Shown: positions 18,401 to 26,727, counted from the stretch's first letter. The stretch: 64,000 bases of DNA from Pararhodobacter sp. SW119 (GCF_017811755.1 NZ_JADDJF010000017.1:19750-83749), one strand, 5' to 3'. A program made the numbers and translations. The notes: generated by a model from the letters alone, not told the origin.

Positions 18401-18532
18401 GGTGACGGACCAGGCGCTACGGCGATCGACGAGGATCTCGCGGATGGCATCGACCGGGCCGTGGCAGAGCGCCAGATGCATCCCCAGCGAATAGCGGTAG
18501 CCGACTGTCTGGGATTTGCTACGACCGCCCAT
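15401..18532 (-). CDS. tail-tip/host-specificity protein with embedded vWA domain
   Basis: 1043 aa, functionally like lambda gpJ or the GTA tail hub. The N-terminus (about 1-235) and the part after residue 440 (GFGLSLIWQQDSSIEDF, WELKLIRADYT, VNSVTVRFTDAATDD) are baseplate-type sequence. Between them, about residues 255-435, lies a von Willebrand A domain with a complete MIDAS: Asp265-x-Ser267-x-Ser269, Thr342 in TSGGTNF, and Asp370 in VTDGEP. MIDAS sites bind a divalent ion and often mediate protein adhesion. The start overlaps the preceding 73-aa gene. Role in receptor recognition is inferred. Confidence 0.85.
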   Translation of the reverse strand: MGGRSKSQTVGYRYSLGMHLALCHGPVDAIREILVDRRSAWSVTTGVGVSGGGAAVETRIGTVAGMAATAALAGDAGATIAFPGSLAGVRIGRDYRLRLANGSSQTVTLQGVTFDAETGTTSWSVLPGALSFPAQSVEVLEATSGASNAGAGGGRIRIDKPDLFGGESREGGIVGDIDVLTGGPGQGANDYLAARMGGDVPAWRGLCSLVLRQVYLGINPYLKPWAVRVTRVLTGEAGAAQWYPSKAAIVPEASISDAAIYIALDVSGSMSGTRMAAQKAGVAALIREIGASVDPDRPNDMAIVLWNAAVAGSIERRNMGPEDYTALEAWMLALSNTTSGGTNFNAAFADAGAFFAGGGTRRRIVIFVTDGEPVPVSSVDDAVATIAALPPADIFGFNIALANTTCTARIDNTPVDGVPVIPPGDSQALAASLRGAFGNGPDMNPAHIIRECLTNRDWGLGWSAVEIGASFTAAADTLYTEGFGLSLIWQQDSSIEDFIASVLDHIDATLFIDRRTGLWELKLIRADYTASTLPLFDETNVVDWGRLGRRSPSDLVNSVTVRFTDAATDDTGAVSVTDTARVQAMGEVIATTLDYPGIRYQGLAVRVAERDLRALSVPLLTGEITVNREGASLAPGDVIRLRSERLGLNDVVMRLSEIGQGDGRDNGIRLKLAEDVFALGATAIAGGRMPSGTGVAAPPRALARRLVAEAPYWLLVRELGHAEADRRLAEDPDAGALVATGERPSADALAAELWIDAGTGPLPEGAVAFAPTALLSADLSGDPDARVIPVTGWRDIGEVGIGTLASIGGELVRVDGVTATSVTVGRGCLDTVPRIHAAGTPVIFFDAAARISEEAWAAGETLAVRLLPETGRGTLAFALAPEDSVTMDRRAIRPLPPGRVQGNGSYAPDVDALVTADLVLTWAHRDRLTQTSPVIVDHTAASVGPEPGVSYIIEVRWIDPDTGAPVLLPGLVVDAGTGTSWTLAPGDIPETGAPARTAEIDVAVRSRRMVEGIWLTDREARSFRLTAPFAAGWDRGWGFLWGS

Positions 18533-18740
18533 CGCCCGACTCCTGCTTGGCCGACTCCCGCATCTCGGCGACCCGGATCACCGGTTCCACCAGCGCATCC
18601 CCGGTCGCGCGCAGGCACTCGGCGTCGATGCCGTGCTCCAGAAAATCCTGCCAATCGAGGCCGTGGCGGCGGAACCATGGCCGCACGCCCGCGAGGCAAT
18701 AGCGCGCGGCGCGGAGGTCCCGGATCGTCACCCGCGTCAC
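18519..18740 (-). CDS. small conserved phage tail-cluster protein
   Basis: 73 aa with a GTG start that overlaps the upstream stop (GTGA), and a C-terminal overlap of 14 bp with the tail-tip gene. It contains RDLRAARYCLAGVRPWFRRHGLDWQDFLEHG and no known domain. Tight overlap on both sides supports expression. Likely a tail-tip assembly factor, but this is positional inference. Confidence 0.6.
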   Translation of the reverse strand: MTRVTIRDLRAARYCLAGVRPWFRRHGLDWQDFLEHGIDAECLRATGDALVEPVIRVAEMRESAKQESGDGRS

Positions 18741-18985
18741 TTCTTGCCGCCTTTCTTCCTGATGGGATCGACCTTGAGGTCGCCCGCCCAGACAACATTG
18801 GGCCCGGTGATCAGCACGGTGCCGAAGACCACCGGGATCGGTCGGCCTTCCTCGGCCGTCGGCAGGCTGAAATCGTCGAGCCCCGCCGCCTGCGGCTTCT
18901 CGATCCTGGGGCGCGGGCTCAGCGCATAGGAAATCGCCGAGAGCACCAGCCCAAGGACGAGCCGCGCGATGAAGGTCCAGGCCAT
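18737..18985 (-). CDS. membrane-anchored phage tail-cluster protein
   Basis: 82 aa. An N-terminal hydrophobic helix (FIARLVLGLVLSAISYAL) is followed by a basic/proline stretch and a compact strand region (EEGRPIPVVFGTVLITG). The second half resembles the start of tail assembly proteins that precede gpJ-like hubs. No enzymatic motif. Confidence 0.55.
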   Translation of the reverse strand: MAWTFIARLVLGLVLSAISYALSPRPRIEKPQAAGLDDFSLPTAEEGRPIPVVFGTVLITGPNVVWAGDLKVDPIRKKGGKK

Positions 18986-19023
18986 GGGAGGTGCCGCCTA
19001 TGGATTGGCGCCATGCGGGCGCG

Positions 19024-19884
19024 TCAGACGATGGAGCCGCCGCCGAAGGGGTTGCGGCCGGGGATCTCGGGAAAGCCCCCGAAGTTCAGAAGATTGCCGA
19101 ACTTGGCCGCACAGGTGGCCGAACGCAGGTCGCAGCCCGGCGCGATGTCGGCGAGCACCGGCAGCGGTCCACCGGTGTCGGGGTCAATCTCCGGTGCGGT
19201 AACGGCGGCGGCCAGCTCCGGGATCGGGCGCGAGAGCGCGAGCGTCGCGCCCGCATGGCCGGTGATGAAGCCCAATTGCGCCCCGAACCGGAGCACGCCG
19301 CCGCGATACCAGCCGTCGGGCTGTTCCGCCGCCTCGGGGATTGTCACGGCAGTGCCGGATACGACGGTCACTGTCCCGGTCTGCCAGTGATACGCGATGT
19401 CGAGCCCGCAGCCGCGTCCATAGAGCGCATGGCGACAGAGGCGCTGATACTTCGCCCGGACGCCGGCACGCCGCAGCGTGCTGAAGACGGACCCGCAGCT
19501 CAGCATGATCCGCTGCCCCTCGACCTCCGCGCCGACCACGCGGCCCTTCCAGTGGGCGACCGTCTCGCCCGGCACCTGCTCGTGACCGCGGAAGATGGTG
19601 AGCGTCACCGGCGCGTTGCCCAAGGGCGCGAGGAACCGCCGCGCGAAGGGATGCGAGAGCGGAAAGGTCAGCTCCAGCCGTCCCCGTTCGATTTCGCTCG
19701 TCTGCACCACATCGCCGTGGGCCACCGCGGCGGGCTCCCAGGTGATCTCCGTTCCGCCGCTGCCGGCGCTGGTCCAGGCCGTGGCGCGGCTGGTGAAGCG
19801 CCAGACCTGATCGCCCTCGACGAACTGGTAGAGAAAATAGGGGCGGCCCTCGGCGGCCGAGGCCTCGATGATGGCGTAGGTCAT
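19024..19884 (-). CDS. DUF2163/BR0599 family phage tail protein
   Basis: 286 aa. Two family blocks are visible: an N-terminal tail-hub-like half (YFLYQFVEGDQVWRFTSR, RGRLELTFPL) and the C-terminal signature CDLRSATCAAKFGNLLNFGG with FPEIPGRNPF. Several conserved cysteines (CRHALYGRGCGLD and the C-terminal pair) may form disulphides or bind metal; GTA homologues of this region belong to the baseplate hub set. Good ribosome site (CCTCCCC on the plus strand). Upstream neighbour is now a cargo insertion rather than the next tail gene. Confidence 0.8.
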   Translation of the reverse strand: MTYAIIEASAAEGRPYFLYQFVEGDQVWRFTSRATAWTSAGSGGTEITWEPAAVAHGDVVQTSEIERGRLELTFPLSHPFARRFLAPLGNAPVTLTIFRGHEQVPGETVAHWKGRVVGAEVEGQRIMLSCGSVFSTLRRAGVRAKYQRLCRHALYGRGCGLDIAYHWQTGTVTVVSGTAVTIPEAAEQPDGWYRGGVLRFGAQLGFITGHAGATLALSRPIPELAAAVTAPEIDPDTGGPLPVLADIAPGCDLRSATCAAKFGNLLNFGGFPEIPGRNPFGGGSIV

Positions 19885-20195
19885 GGGGAGGTAGGCTCTA
19901 CGAATGTGGCCGGTGACGCTTAGCGCTCACAGGCCGGGTTGTGCGGAGGCCAGGCACCGTCGCGGAGACGTCAGCAGAGGACACGAAGAGCCCAAACTGA
20001 CCGCAGCGATGATCGAGAATTTCGCGATTGCAGCATGGGCGGATTCGACACGACCGGCCCATTTCTATTGACTTCGCACGCAAGGCCGCGCCGTAGCTTC
20101 CCCAAACCCGTCATTGGTAACTTTGCTTGGCATCTCCACGAGATGGCGGGTCTCTCGCCGACTCGATTCGGTCAGCCGCTGCTACTTGGCCGGGT
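19885..20195. other. spacer at cargo insertion, no gene seen
   Basis: 311 bp between the DUF2163 gene and the hydrolase gene. No convincing gene, repeat of neighbouring phage sequence or terminator was found. Phage genes elsewhere in this operon abut one another, so this spacer and the next two genes are foreign to it. Confidence 0.4.
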
Positions 20196-20978
20196 TTAGG
20201 CAGAGAGGAAGCTGATGACTTCGCGCACAAAGAGATCCGGCGCGCTGGACATTGCAGCGTGTCCCTGGCCCTCGAGGATGACGATCCGGCTGTCGGGGAG
20301 GGCAGCATCGAGCGCGCGCGTAGGGGCAGTGAACCCAATCGGACTAGCCTCTCCCAGTAGCAGAAGGGTCGGAACGGCGAGACGTCGGAAACGCGCTGGA
20401 TCAAACCGATACTCCCCGGCGACCATTTCGCGCAATGCGGTGTGCGCGGCCCTCACGCGCCCTTCCCACGACGGGTCGGCGCGCATTGCGGCCAACTGCG
20501 CAGCGGAAATTCCCGCAACTTCGCTGAGAAAAGTGATCAACAACTTTTCGCGTTCGTCATCGGCAAGCATCGCGCGAAGCCGAATGTCGAGCCCAGGAGG
20601 GTAGACCGGCGCGTCACCGATCGGGAACGGCGGCTCGTAAAGCACCAGCTTACGAATGTTGTCGAGCCTGAGCGCCGCCTCCATTGCACACAGCGCCCCG
20701 TAGGAATGACCTAGAAGGCTGGTGCCGGGGCCCATCGCCATTGCGACCGTAGCGACGTCTTCGTATTCCTGTTCGAGCGAATAGGCCGCCGCATCGCCGC
20801 TCTCTCCGCGCCCGCGCCGCTCCATGGCGATGACCGAGAACTTCTTCTCAAGGCCTGGTAGAACGTGCACCCATCGCGTGTGGTCCGAGGTCGTGCCATG
20901 CACCAGCACCAGCGGCGGGCCGTCGCCGCTTCGAGCGAAGCTGATTTGCGTGCCGTCCGTGGATTTGAGCGATTCCAT
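20196..20978 (-). CDS. alpha/beta hydrolase (cargo)
   Basis: 260 aa from ATG 20978, which has GGGAG upstream. Typical alpha/beta-hydrolase fold: oxyanion-hole motif LVLVHGTTSDH, RRGRGESG, nucleophile elbow GHSYG, the acid near LLLLGEASP, and the catalytic His in LEGQGHAAM. Substrate cannot be read from sequence; relatives include esterases and haloperoxidase-like enzymes. Cytoplasmic, no signal peptide. It lies between two tail genes, together with a methyltransferase gene in the same orientation 209 bp upstream, and does not resemble any phage structural component. Confidence 0.85.
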   Translation of the reverse strand: MESLKSTDGTQISFARSGDGPPLVLVHGTTSDHTRWVHVLPGLEKKFSVIAMERRGRGESGDAAAYSLEQEYEDVATVAMAMGPGTSLLGHSYGALCAMEAALRLDNIRKLVLYEPPFPIGDAPVYPPGLDIRLRAMLADDEREKLLITFLSEVAGISAAQLAAMRADPSWEGRVRAAHTALREMVAGEYRFDPARFRRLAVPTLLLLGEASPIGFTAPTRALDAALPDSRIVILEGQGHAAMSSAPDLFVREVISFLSA

Positions 20979-21187
20979 AGGTGTGCTCCCTGACGTCCAG
21001 CCCCTCGCGGCGAGCTCCGTCGTCTTTGTGCGCTCAACAGCCACAGAAGCCATAGGTCTGTGAGGTCAGTGAGCAATCTTCCTCGGTCGACAGACACTGC
21101 TCGCCCAACCGTGCTCGGCGTGGCAGCACTCGGATCAAGCTTTCGGGTTGGACCTCTCCTTTCCATGTGGCGGTGGCAGCTGCGGTG

Positions 21188-21994
21188 TCAGGCAGCAGGT
21201 TTGCGGGCGATCAGCGTGACGAAGGGCAAAAAGCCATAGAGCGTTCCGGCCTCGGCGCGGCGCAGGTATTCGGCTTCCAGTGCCTCGGCGAGCGGTTGGC
21301 CGATCACGCCGTCCTCGACCAATCGTGCGACCGACATTCGCACCCAGGCGAGGTTGCCCATGCCTTCGGTCACGACACGGATGGCGGTGCCGAAATGCTC
21401 AACGACCAGTCCGGCGCGAGCGGCCAGGGGCTTCAGCTTGCCCGTCAGCCACGCATCGGTGACCGACCCGGCGACGAAGGCCTCGGCGCAGGCACCGAGC
21501 GGATCGCCTGGCGCGAGTCCAAGCGCCGCCTTGGAGAAATCCGCGTCGCAGATCACCAGCGTGCCGCCGGGGCGCAGGATGCGCAATGCTTCTGCGATCA
21601 AGAGGGCTGGATCAATGACATGGGATAGAACGGTATGCAGGATGGAGATGTCGGCGCTGGCATCTGCGAGGTCGAGGGCCGCGCCATCGCCCACGTGAAA
21701 GCTCAGGTTGGTGCGGTCACCAACCAGTTTGCGCGCCGTCTCGGTCAGCGCGGTGGAGGGCTCGACGCCGATCACCGTCGCCCCGGGGAAGCGGTCGGCG
21801 ATGCGCCGGGTCACTCCGCCGGTGCCGCTACCGATATCGATGATCATTCCTCCCTCGGGCACACTAATCGTGTCGAGATATGCGTCGATCACCGGCAACA
21901 TGGCGGGGTCCGCTGCACGGGTTTCAAGCGCGGCCGCGATCATCTCGACAATTTCGGGCGAGGCGGCATCGACGTTGGCGAAAGGGTCGGGCAT
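21188..21994 (-). CDS. class I SAM-dependent methyltransferase (cargo)
   Basis: 268 aa from ATG 21994 with GGAGAG upstream. SAM-binding motif I is IIDIGSGTGGVTRRIA, followed by an acidic loop (VIGVEPSTAL), GDGAALDLADAS and LRPGGTLVICD (motif III). The Methyltransf_11/25 pattern fits a small-molecule methylase, not a DNA methylase (no NPPY-type motif). It is probably co-transcribed with the hydrolase; the pair may modify a shared small molecule, which is only inference. Confidence 0.85.
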   Translation of the reverse strand: MPDPFANVDAASPEIVEMIAAALETRAADPAMLPVIDAYLDTISVPEGGMIIDIGSGTGGVTRRIADRFPGATVIGVEPSTALTETARKLVGDRTNLSFHVGDGAALDLADASADISILHTVLSHVIDPALLIAEALRILRPGGTLVICDADFSKAALGLAPGDPLGACAEAFVAGSVTDAWLTGKLKPLAARAGLVVEHFGTAIRVVTEGMGNLAWVRMSVARLVEDGVIGQPLAEALEAEYLRRAEAGTLYGFLPFVTLIARKPAA

Positions 21995-22402
21995 AGAACT
22001 CTCCAAATGGGGTCGGAGGTTTCCGGCGCCTCGAACGCAGGGTCACTGGCACGCCGTTTAAACGGGCCTTGAGCGTATAGAAATACTCTACCACAGAAAC
22101 GGCGATCAACCACGTGAAATGCACGGCAAGGTCAAGAATGTGGGCCGCCCCGCCCTCCAATGGCCCCTGAGTAAAGGCGCCGATCAGAACCGTCGTGCCG
22201 GTAGGTCGTGGTTTTGCTGGGCATCTACAGGAATGTCTGATCCCTACACTTGCCGCAAATGCGATGCTGCAAAAGCATCGGTCGGCTCTCCGCCCTTCAC
22301 GACGGGATCGCAGCGACAGCGAACGGCAACTCCTCAACCGCGGCGAATGTCCGGAAGGTCCGCATCTCCGACATTGGCCCGCCGCCGCTCGTCATCTCCA
22401 AC
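21995..22402. other. spacer upstream of methyltransferase
   Basis: 408 bp between a phage tail gene and the cargo pair. A 32-codon frame begins just after the tail gene (ATG about 22394, minus strand) but lacks supporting features. I see no repeat or IS remnant. It presumably supplies the cargo promoter. Confidence 0.35.
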
Positions 22403-23557
22403 TCACTCCTTCACCTCCACAACCGGCAGGGTCACCTCGCTCGCCACCGCCCCGTGCTGGATCTCGATCCGGTCGGCATCGGCCCGAACCGCCGTAAGGA
22501 AATGCACCTTCGTCGTGAGCGGAACCGGTTCCCCGAGGTTCGAGGACAGCGTCAGCCGGTGGTCATCGCCCTCGGCGATCGCGGCCGTGATTGTCCGGAA
22601 GCGGAGAGCGGTCGGCATCTCCAGCATGATCCGGCGGCCGACGTATGCATGTAGTGGAGCGACCGGGGCGACGCGCATCAGCACCGATCCCGAGCTCATC
22701 GCCGCGCGCAGCTGCAGCTCATGGCCCCAGGTCGGCAGCCAGAAGCTCGCCTGGCGGCCGCGCAGGGACCAGAGCCAGCGGCGCAGGGCGGAGCGGGCCA
22801 AGGGCCCTTGCGCCTTCAGCGTGATCGCCTCGCCGCGCTCGAAGACGTCGCGCACCGGCTCGACCGCCACCGGGCCGAAGCCGTTGTCGATATATTCGAC
22901 AGCCCGGCGCAGGCTGGCGGTGAGCGGGCGGCGCACGAGGCTCGGGTCGGTCTGGACCGGGCGGCCAAGATAGCTCGGCATCGCCGGGGCCGCGAGGTCG
23001 GGCGGGTCGCGGAGCAGGAAGCTCGCGGTCACCGTGCCGTCGCCCTGTCGGCGGCGCGCGATCTCGACAGCCGAGGTCAGCATACCCGTTCGGATCGGCG
23101 CGACCGTGAGCCGACGTGCAGCTACCGTCGCGGCGGGCAGCTGCAAGGCCAATGGTTCCGCGAGGATCAGCCGGTCGGGCTGAACGCTGGCGATGGCCAC
23201 CGGCGCCGCCTCTTTGCCATCCACCGCAATCGCGGCCAGACCGCCGCTGCGGAAATCCGACAGCCCCGTGTCGAGCAGGATCTCGGTCGCGCCCTGCGCC
23301 AGGCCGGCGTCCGGCTGCAGCGCCAGATGCCAGAGCGGCACCAGCCAGTCGCCCGCAAAGCCTGCCCGAGCCAGTTCCGCCGCCCGTGCCATGCCGAGCG
23401 CGTGGAGCCTGTGGCGCAGGGTGACGATCTCGCGCGGGCGGGGGCGCAACGCGATGCGTTGTTCGCCGGCGCGGGCCTGCAGCACATCGGTGCGCCATTC
23501 CAGCACCTCGGCGATCTCCTGCGCCGCCGGGAAGGGCCAGAGGGGCAGCTCAGGCAT
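22403..23557 (-). CDS. phage tail protein between tape measure and DUF2163
   Basis: 384 aa. In siphoviral gene order this position is the distal tail protein. Sequence is beta-rich with repeated AEPLALQLPAATVAARRL-type strands, then ASFWLPTWGHELQLRA and RRIMLEMPTALRFRTI near the end. I recognise it as a conserved phage family seen beside DUF2163 genes, without a firm name. Its start overlaps the tape-measure stop by 8 bp, showing the original phage operon. Confidence 0.7.
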   Translation of the reverse strand: MPELPLWPFPAAQEIAEVLEWRTDVLQARAGEQRIALRPRPREIVTLRHRLHALGMARAAELARAGFAGDWLVPLWHLALQPDAGLAQGATEILLDTGLSDFRSGGLAAIAVDGKEAAPVAIASVQPDRLILAEPLALQLPAATVAARRLTVAPIRTGMLTSAVEIARRRQGDGTVTASFLLRDPPDLAAPAMPSYLGRPVQTDPSLVRRPLTASLRRAVEYIDNGFGPVAVEPVRDVFERGEAITLKAQGPLARSALRRWLWSLRGRQASFWLPTWGHELQLRAAMSSGSVLMRVAPVAPLHAYVGRRIMLEMPTALRFRTITAAIAEGDDHRLTLSSNLGEPVPLTTKVHFLTAVRADADRIEIQHGAVASEVTLPVVEVKE

Positions 23558-25985
23558 TCAGCGCACTCCGGTTGCGGCGGATGACGTTCAGGATCGCCCG
23601 CTCGCCCGAGGGCGTGGCAAGGTAGTCGCCGACCACCGAGGGATCGAGCACGTTGATGATGCGCGTCGACATGTCCGGGCCTGACGACTGGCCGGCGTCA
23701 CGGTTCATCTCCACGCCCAGCCTACCGTCGCGACCGCGCCGCAGCGGCAGGATCGCCTCGGGCCCGGCCTCGCCCATCAGGCCGATGCCGCGCGCGAACG
23801 GAAACACCGTCGGCCGGTTGACGACGCCCCCGCGCGCGAAGGCAGTCAGTTCCTGCCCGCCGGCGAAGACACCGCCGCGGGCGAAGCCGAAGAGGCCCGA
23901 AAGAAACCCGCCACCGCCACTGCTACCCGAGAACGCCCTCATCAGCGCGTTTTCGATCGGCTTGAACGCGAGCTCGATCAGCCGGTTCGCAAGGTTCTGG
24001 GCGATCCGCGAGACGGCGCCGGCGAAGGTCTGCCAGCTGAACTCGCCCGACTTCAGCGCCTCCTTGATCGGCCCGGTGATGTCCTGCGCCAGACCCTGCG
24101 CGATCTCGCGCGAGCGTTCCTGCGCGGCGCGCACCGCCTCGGCGGTGGCCTCCCAGGCATTGCGTGCGGTGTCGGCGGCATCGCGCAGCGCCTGGCCGGC
24201 GCCGCGACCCGCGCCGCCCGCGCGTCCCGCGGCCTCGCTCGTGGCATCGAGCGCGTCCTCGAGCCCCTCGGCGGCCGCTCGCGCGCCGTGCAGCCGGGCC
24301 TCGGCCTGCGCGCCGGAGGCGGCGACGGCGTCACGCAGGGCGGCGATGGACGCGAGCGGGGCGGTCGCCGCCTCCACCACGCCGGCCATGGTCTCGCGCA
24401 GCGCCTTGGCCTGCGCACGGGCATCGGACGCGTACTCGCCGAGCCCCATGTCGGGCAGCGCGATCGGGTCGGCATTGAAGGCAGCCGCGAAGGCTTCGCG
24501 TGCCCGGGCGCCAGCCTCGGCGGCGGCGCCCTCGAACGGATTGTCAATCCGGCCGAGTTCGAGGTTGCCGATCAGCGACACGCGCCGCTCGATGCCCAGC
24601 GCTTCGAGCCCGGCGTTGATCCCGTCCAGAAACCCGTTGATGCGGCGCCCGACACCATTCAGCATGGCCTCGACGCCCGCGATCAGCGCGTTCGCCGCCT
24701 GGAAGGCGAAGTCTCCGATGGCCGAAGGCAGCGCGCCCCAGAGCACCTCGATCGCGTCCAGCGCCCCCTGGAAGGTGTTCAGCGCCCCGTTACCGAAACC
24801 GACCACGGTTTCCAGCGACGTCTGCAGCGCCTCGGCGATGGTGGCCTTGATGTCGGCCCAGCTCGCCATGATCGCGAGACCCATGGCGACGGCGCCGAGC
24901 TTCATGCGCTCCCAGACCTCGCGGGCGAGATCGCCCAGAAGCGAGAGCGAATTTCCGAACCCGCCCGCGCCGCGCACCAGCTGCCCGAACCAGTAGATCA
25001 TTTCGCCTGCGCCCACGATCAGCGCCCCGATCCCGGTGCGGATGATCGCTCCACGCAAGAGCGTCAGCGCGCCCGCGAGGCTGATGGTGGCGACCTGCGC
25101 CGCGACAAGACCCGCAACCCAGCGCGCGGCCATGAAGCCCGCGAAAGCAATGCCGATGGCCGCCAGCCGCTCCATGTTGTCGGCGAGCCCGATCAGTGCC
25201 TCGGCCACCGTCGCGGAGGCGCCCACCATCTGGTCCCAGGTGCCGACCAGTTGCAGCGCGGCATTGCCGATCAGCGTGAAGGCATCGCCGATGGTTGCCG
25301 GCATGCTGTCGGCTTCCTCGCGCAGCAGATCGAGATTGCCGATCAGCGCCGTGCGGATCACCTCGCCGGTGATCCCGCCCTGCTGGCCCAGCCTGCGCAG
25401 GCCCGAGACGGTGGTGCCGAGTTCAGCCGCCAGCAGTTCGGCCAGCCGCCCGCCGTTCTGGATCACCGTGTTGAGGTTGTCGCCGCTGAGGGTGCCAAGC
25501 GCCATGGCGCGCGAGAGCGCGGCCTGGACCGAGGCCGCGCGTTCGGCGCGCGCGCCGGACACCACCATGGCGTTGTTCAGCGCCTCGGTGAAATCCAGCG
25601 ACTCCGCCGTCGTCAGCCCCAGCTCGCGCAGCGCAGTGGCATTGGCGAGCCAGGACTCCGTGGTCTGGCCGAGGCTGGAATAGGTCCGCCGCGCCATGGC
25701 GGCGAGCCGCTCCATGACGGCAGCGCCCGCCTCCTGGCTGCCGGTGGCCAGATCTACACGCGAGCGCAGGTCGGTCCACTGGTCGGCATAGGCCACGAGC
25801 TGGCGCGTACTGATCGCGGCACCGAGGATCCCCATGACCCGGCGCACCACGGCGCCGGTGATGTCGGCCTGCCGCTCGATCCGCTTGAAATTGCGCTCGC
25901 CCGCATCGCCGATCCCCTGAAACTCGGCCTTCACCTGCCTGCCGCCTTCGGCGACGAGGCGGACGGAGACGCGTTTCTGGGCCAT
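23550..25985 (-). CDS. tail tape measure protein
   Basis: 811 aa. The N-terminus (about 1-260) has the tape-measure pattern: KAEFQGIGDAGERNFKRI, LDFTEALNNAMVVSGARAER, GTLSGDNLNTVIQNGGRLAEL. Hydrophobic helices follow (about 280-330, WVAGLVAAQVATISLAGALT), then a long Ala-rich helical region, and a Gly-rich C-terminus ending in GLMGEAGPEAILPL, typical for these proteins. It sets tail length and leads DNA ejection. Moderate length for the family, predicting a fairly short tail. Confidence 0.9.
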   Translation of the reverse strand: MAQKRVSVRLVAEGGRQVKAEFQGIGDAGERNFKRIERQADITGAVVRRVMGILGAAISTRQLVAYADQWTDLRSRVDLATGSQEAGAAVMERLAAMARRTYSSLGQTTESWLANATALRELGLTTAESLDFTEALNNAMVVSGARAERAASVQAALSRAMALGTLSGDNLNTVIQNGGRLAELLAAELGTTVSGLRRLGQQGGITGEVIRTALIGNLDLLREEADSMPATIGDAFTLIGNAALQLVGTWDQMVGASATVAEALIGLADNMERLAAIGIAFAGFMAARWVAGLVAAQVATISLAGALTLLRGAIIRTGIGALIVGAGEMIYWFGQLVRGAGGFGNSLSLLGDLAREVWERMKLGAVAMGLAIMASWADIKATIAEALQTSLETVVGFGNGALNTFQGALDAIEVLWGALPSAIGDFAFQAANALIAGVEAMLNGVGRRINGFLDGINAGLEALGIERRVSLIGNLELGRIDNPFEGAAAEAGARAREAFAAAFNADPIALPDMGLGEYASDARAQAKALRETMAGVVEAATAPLASIAALRDAVAASGAQAEARLHGARAAAEGLEDALDATSEAAGRAGGAGRGAGQALRDAADTARNAWEATAEAVRAAQERSREIAQGLAQDITGPIKEALKSGEFSWQTFAGAVSRIAQNLANRLIELAFKPIENALMRAFSGSSGGGGFLSGLFGFARGGVFAGGQELTAFARGGVVNRPTVFPFARGIGLMGEAGPEAILPLRRGRDGRLGVEMNRDAGQSSGPDMSTRIINVLDPSVVGDYLATPSGERAILNVIRRNRSALNA

Positions 25986-26032
25986 GGATCAGACTTCCTG
26001 ACGAGCGGGGCGCGGCTTGCGGGGCGGGTTCA

Positions 26033-26410
26033 TCAGCCGCGGGGCGGAGACGCCCGGTCATCGGCCGCCCTCTGTTCGTTGAACTTGCGGACCATCACGG
26101 CCTCGATCACCGGCAGGCATTCGGCCGCGATGAGCGAGTCGACGCCGAGCGCCTGCGCCATGGCCAGTGCCGCGGTCATGTCCCAGCCCAGAACCACAGT
26201 CCCGTCGGCGCTGGATGCGACGCGCAGTTGTCCCATCAGGCGCTGCGCCAGATCCCAGACCTGCCAGCCTTCCGGGGTTTCCGGCTGGTTCAGCCGCGCC
26301 GGGCAGTCCGGGCACGGCCCTTCGCAGGCTGCACAGTAGCGATCGCCCCCGCCGAGCCACCATTCGGCAAGGGCGCAGAGACGTTTTTTTCCTGCTCGAG
26401 GAGCAGCCAT
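26033..26410 (-). CDS. tail assembly chaperone extension, probably made by -1 frameshift
   Basis: Frame containing ALAEWWLGGG, two CxxC pairs (CAACEGPCPDC), VWDLAQRLMGQLR and GWDMTAALAMAQALG. It can be read as an independent 125-aa protein from ATG 26410, but that ATG has no good ribosome site. Alternatively it is the -1 extension of the upstream chaperone via the A_AAA_AAC site at 26389-26383, giving a 231-aa fusion (696 nt read from 26727 to 26033 with one base re-read). This is the lambda gpG/gpGT arrangement. The four cysteines suggest a small zinc site. Confidence 0.65.
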   Translation of the reverse strand: MAAPRAGKKRLCALAEWWLGGGDRYCAACEGPCPDCPARLNQPETPEGWQVWDLAQRLMGQLRVASSADGTVVLGWDMTAALAMAQALGVDSLIAAECLPVIEAVMVRKFNEQRAADDRASPPRG

Positions 26411-26727
26411 TTGGCGACATAGGTGGACTGGAAGGCATCGAAGGCCGGCCAGATGTCGAGGAGCGCGTCGATCCCCTCGGGCGTCACAGGGACGGGGTTG
26501 CCCTCGGCATCGCCGACACCCTCCCAATCCAGCACCGCGCGCCGCGCCACGGCCTTGGCCATGGCCATGGCGAGTTCCTCGGGCCCGGCCTCGGGCGGCA
26601 GCGCCTGGATCGCGGCATCGCTGCGCGCCGAGACCATCAGCGCGGTGGTCAGCGGACGCAGTTTCAGCCGAACGCCCGGCAGCAGGTCGAGCCAGCGTGG
26701 CGCATTCGTCAGATCGAGTGTCAGCAT
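26290..26727 (-). CDS. tail assembly chaperone, gpG-like
   Basis: 145 aa, start ATG 26727 overlapping the tail-tube stop (TGATG). Acidic/helical protein: LPGVRLKLRPLTTALMVSAR, GPEELAMAMAKAVARRAVLDWEGVGD, IDALLDIWPAFDAFQSTYVA. Position between tail tube and tape measure is diagnostic for gpG/gpT-type chaperones, which coat the tape measure during tail assembly. The 3' third (after the slippery site at residue 113-115) is low-complexity and basic, consistent with a terminator tail of the unshifted product. Confidence 0.75.
   Translation of the reverse strand: MLTLDLTNAPRWLDLLPGVRLKLRPLTTALMVSARSDAAIQALPPEAGPEELAMAMAKAVARRAVLDWEGVGDAEGNPVPVTPEGIDALLDIWPAFDAFQSTYVAKWLLLEQEKNVSAPLPNGGSAGAIATVQPAKGRARTARRG
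26383..26389 (-). other. A_AAA_AAC slippery heptamer, -1 frameshift site
   Basis: On the minus strand the chaperone frame reads GAA AAA AAC, embedding the canonical X_XXY_YYZ heptamer A_AAA_AAC. Slippage by one base enters the overlapping frame exactly, which remains open to 26033. I did not find a clear downstream pseudoknot by eye. Confidence 0.65.

Noticed and set aside
15719..19390. A 1223-codon plus-strand open frame
   Set aside because: Exactly antisense to the tail-tip and neighbouring tail genes; the amino-acid composition is Arg/Ala/Gly-rich low complexity, typical of shadow frames in GC-rich DNA.
24288..26339. A 683-codon plus-strand open frame opposite the tape measure gene
   Set aside because: Antisense to a clear tape measure and chaperone region, no domain, biased composition.
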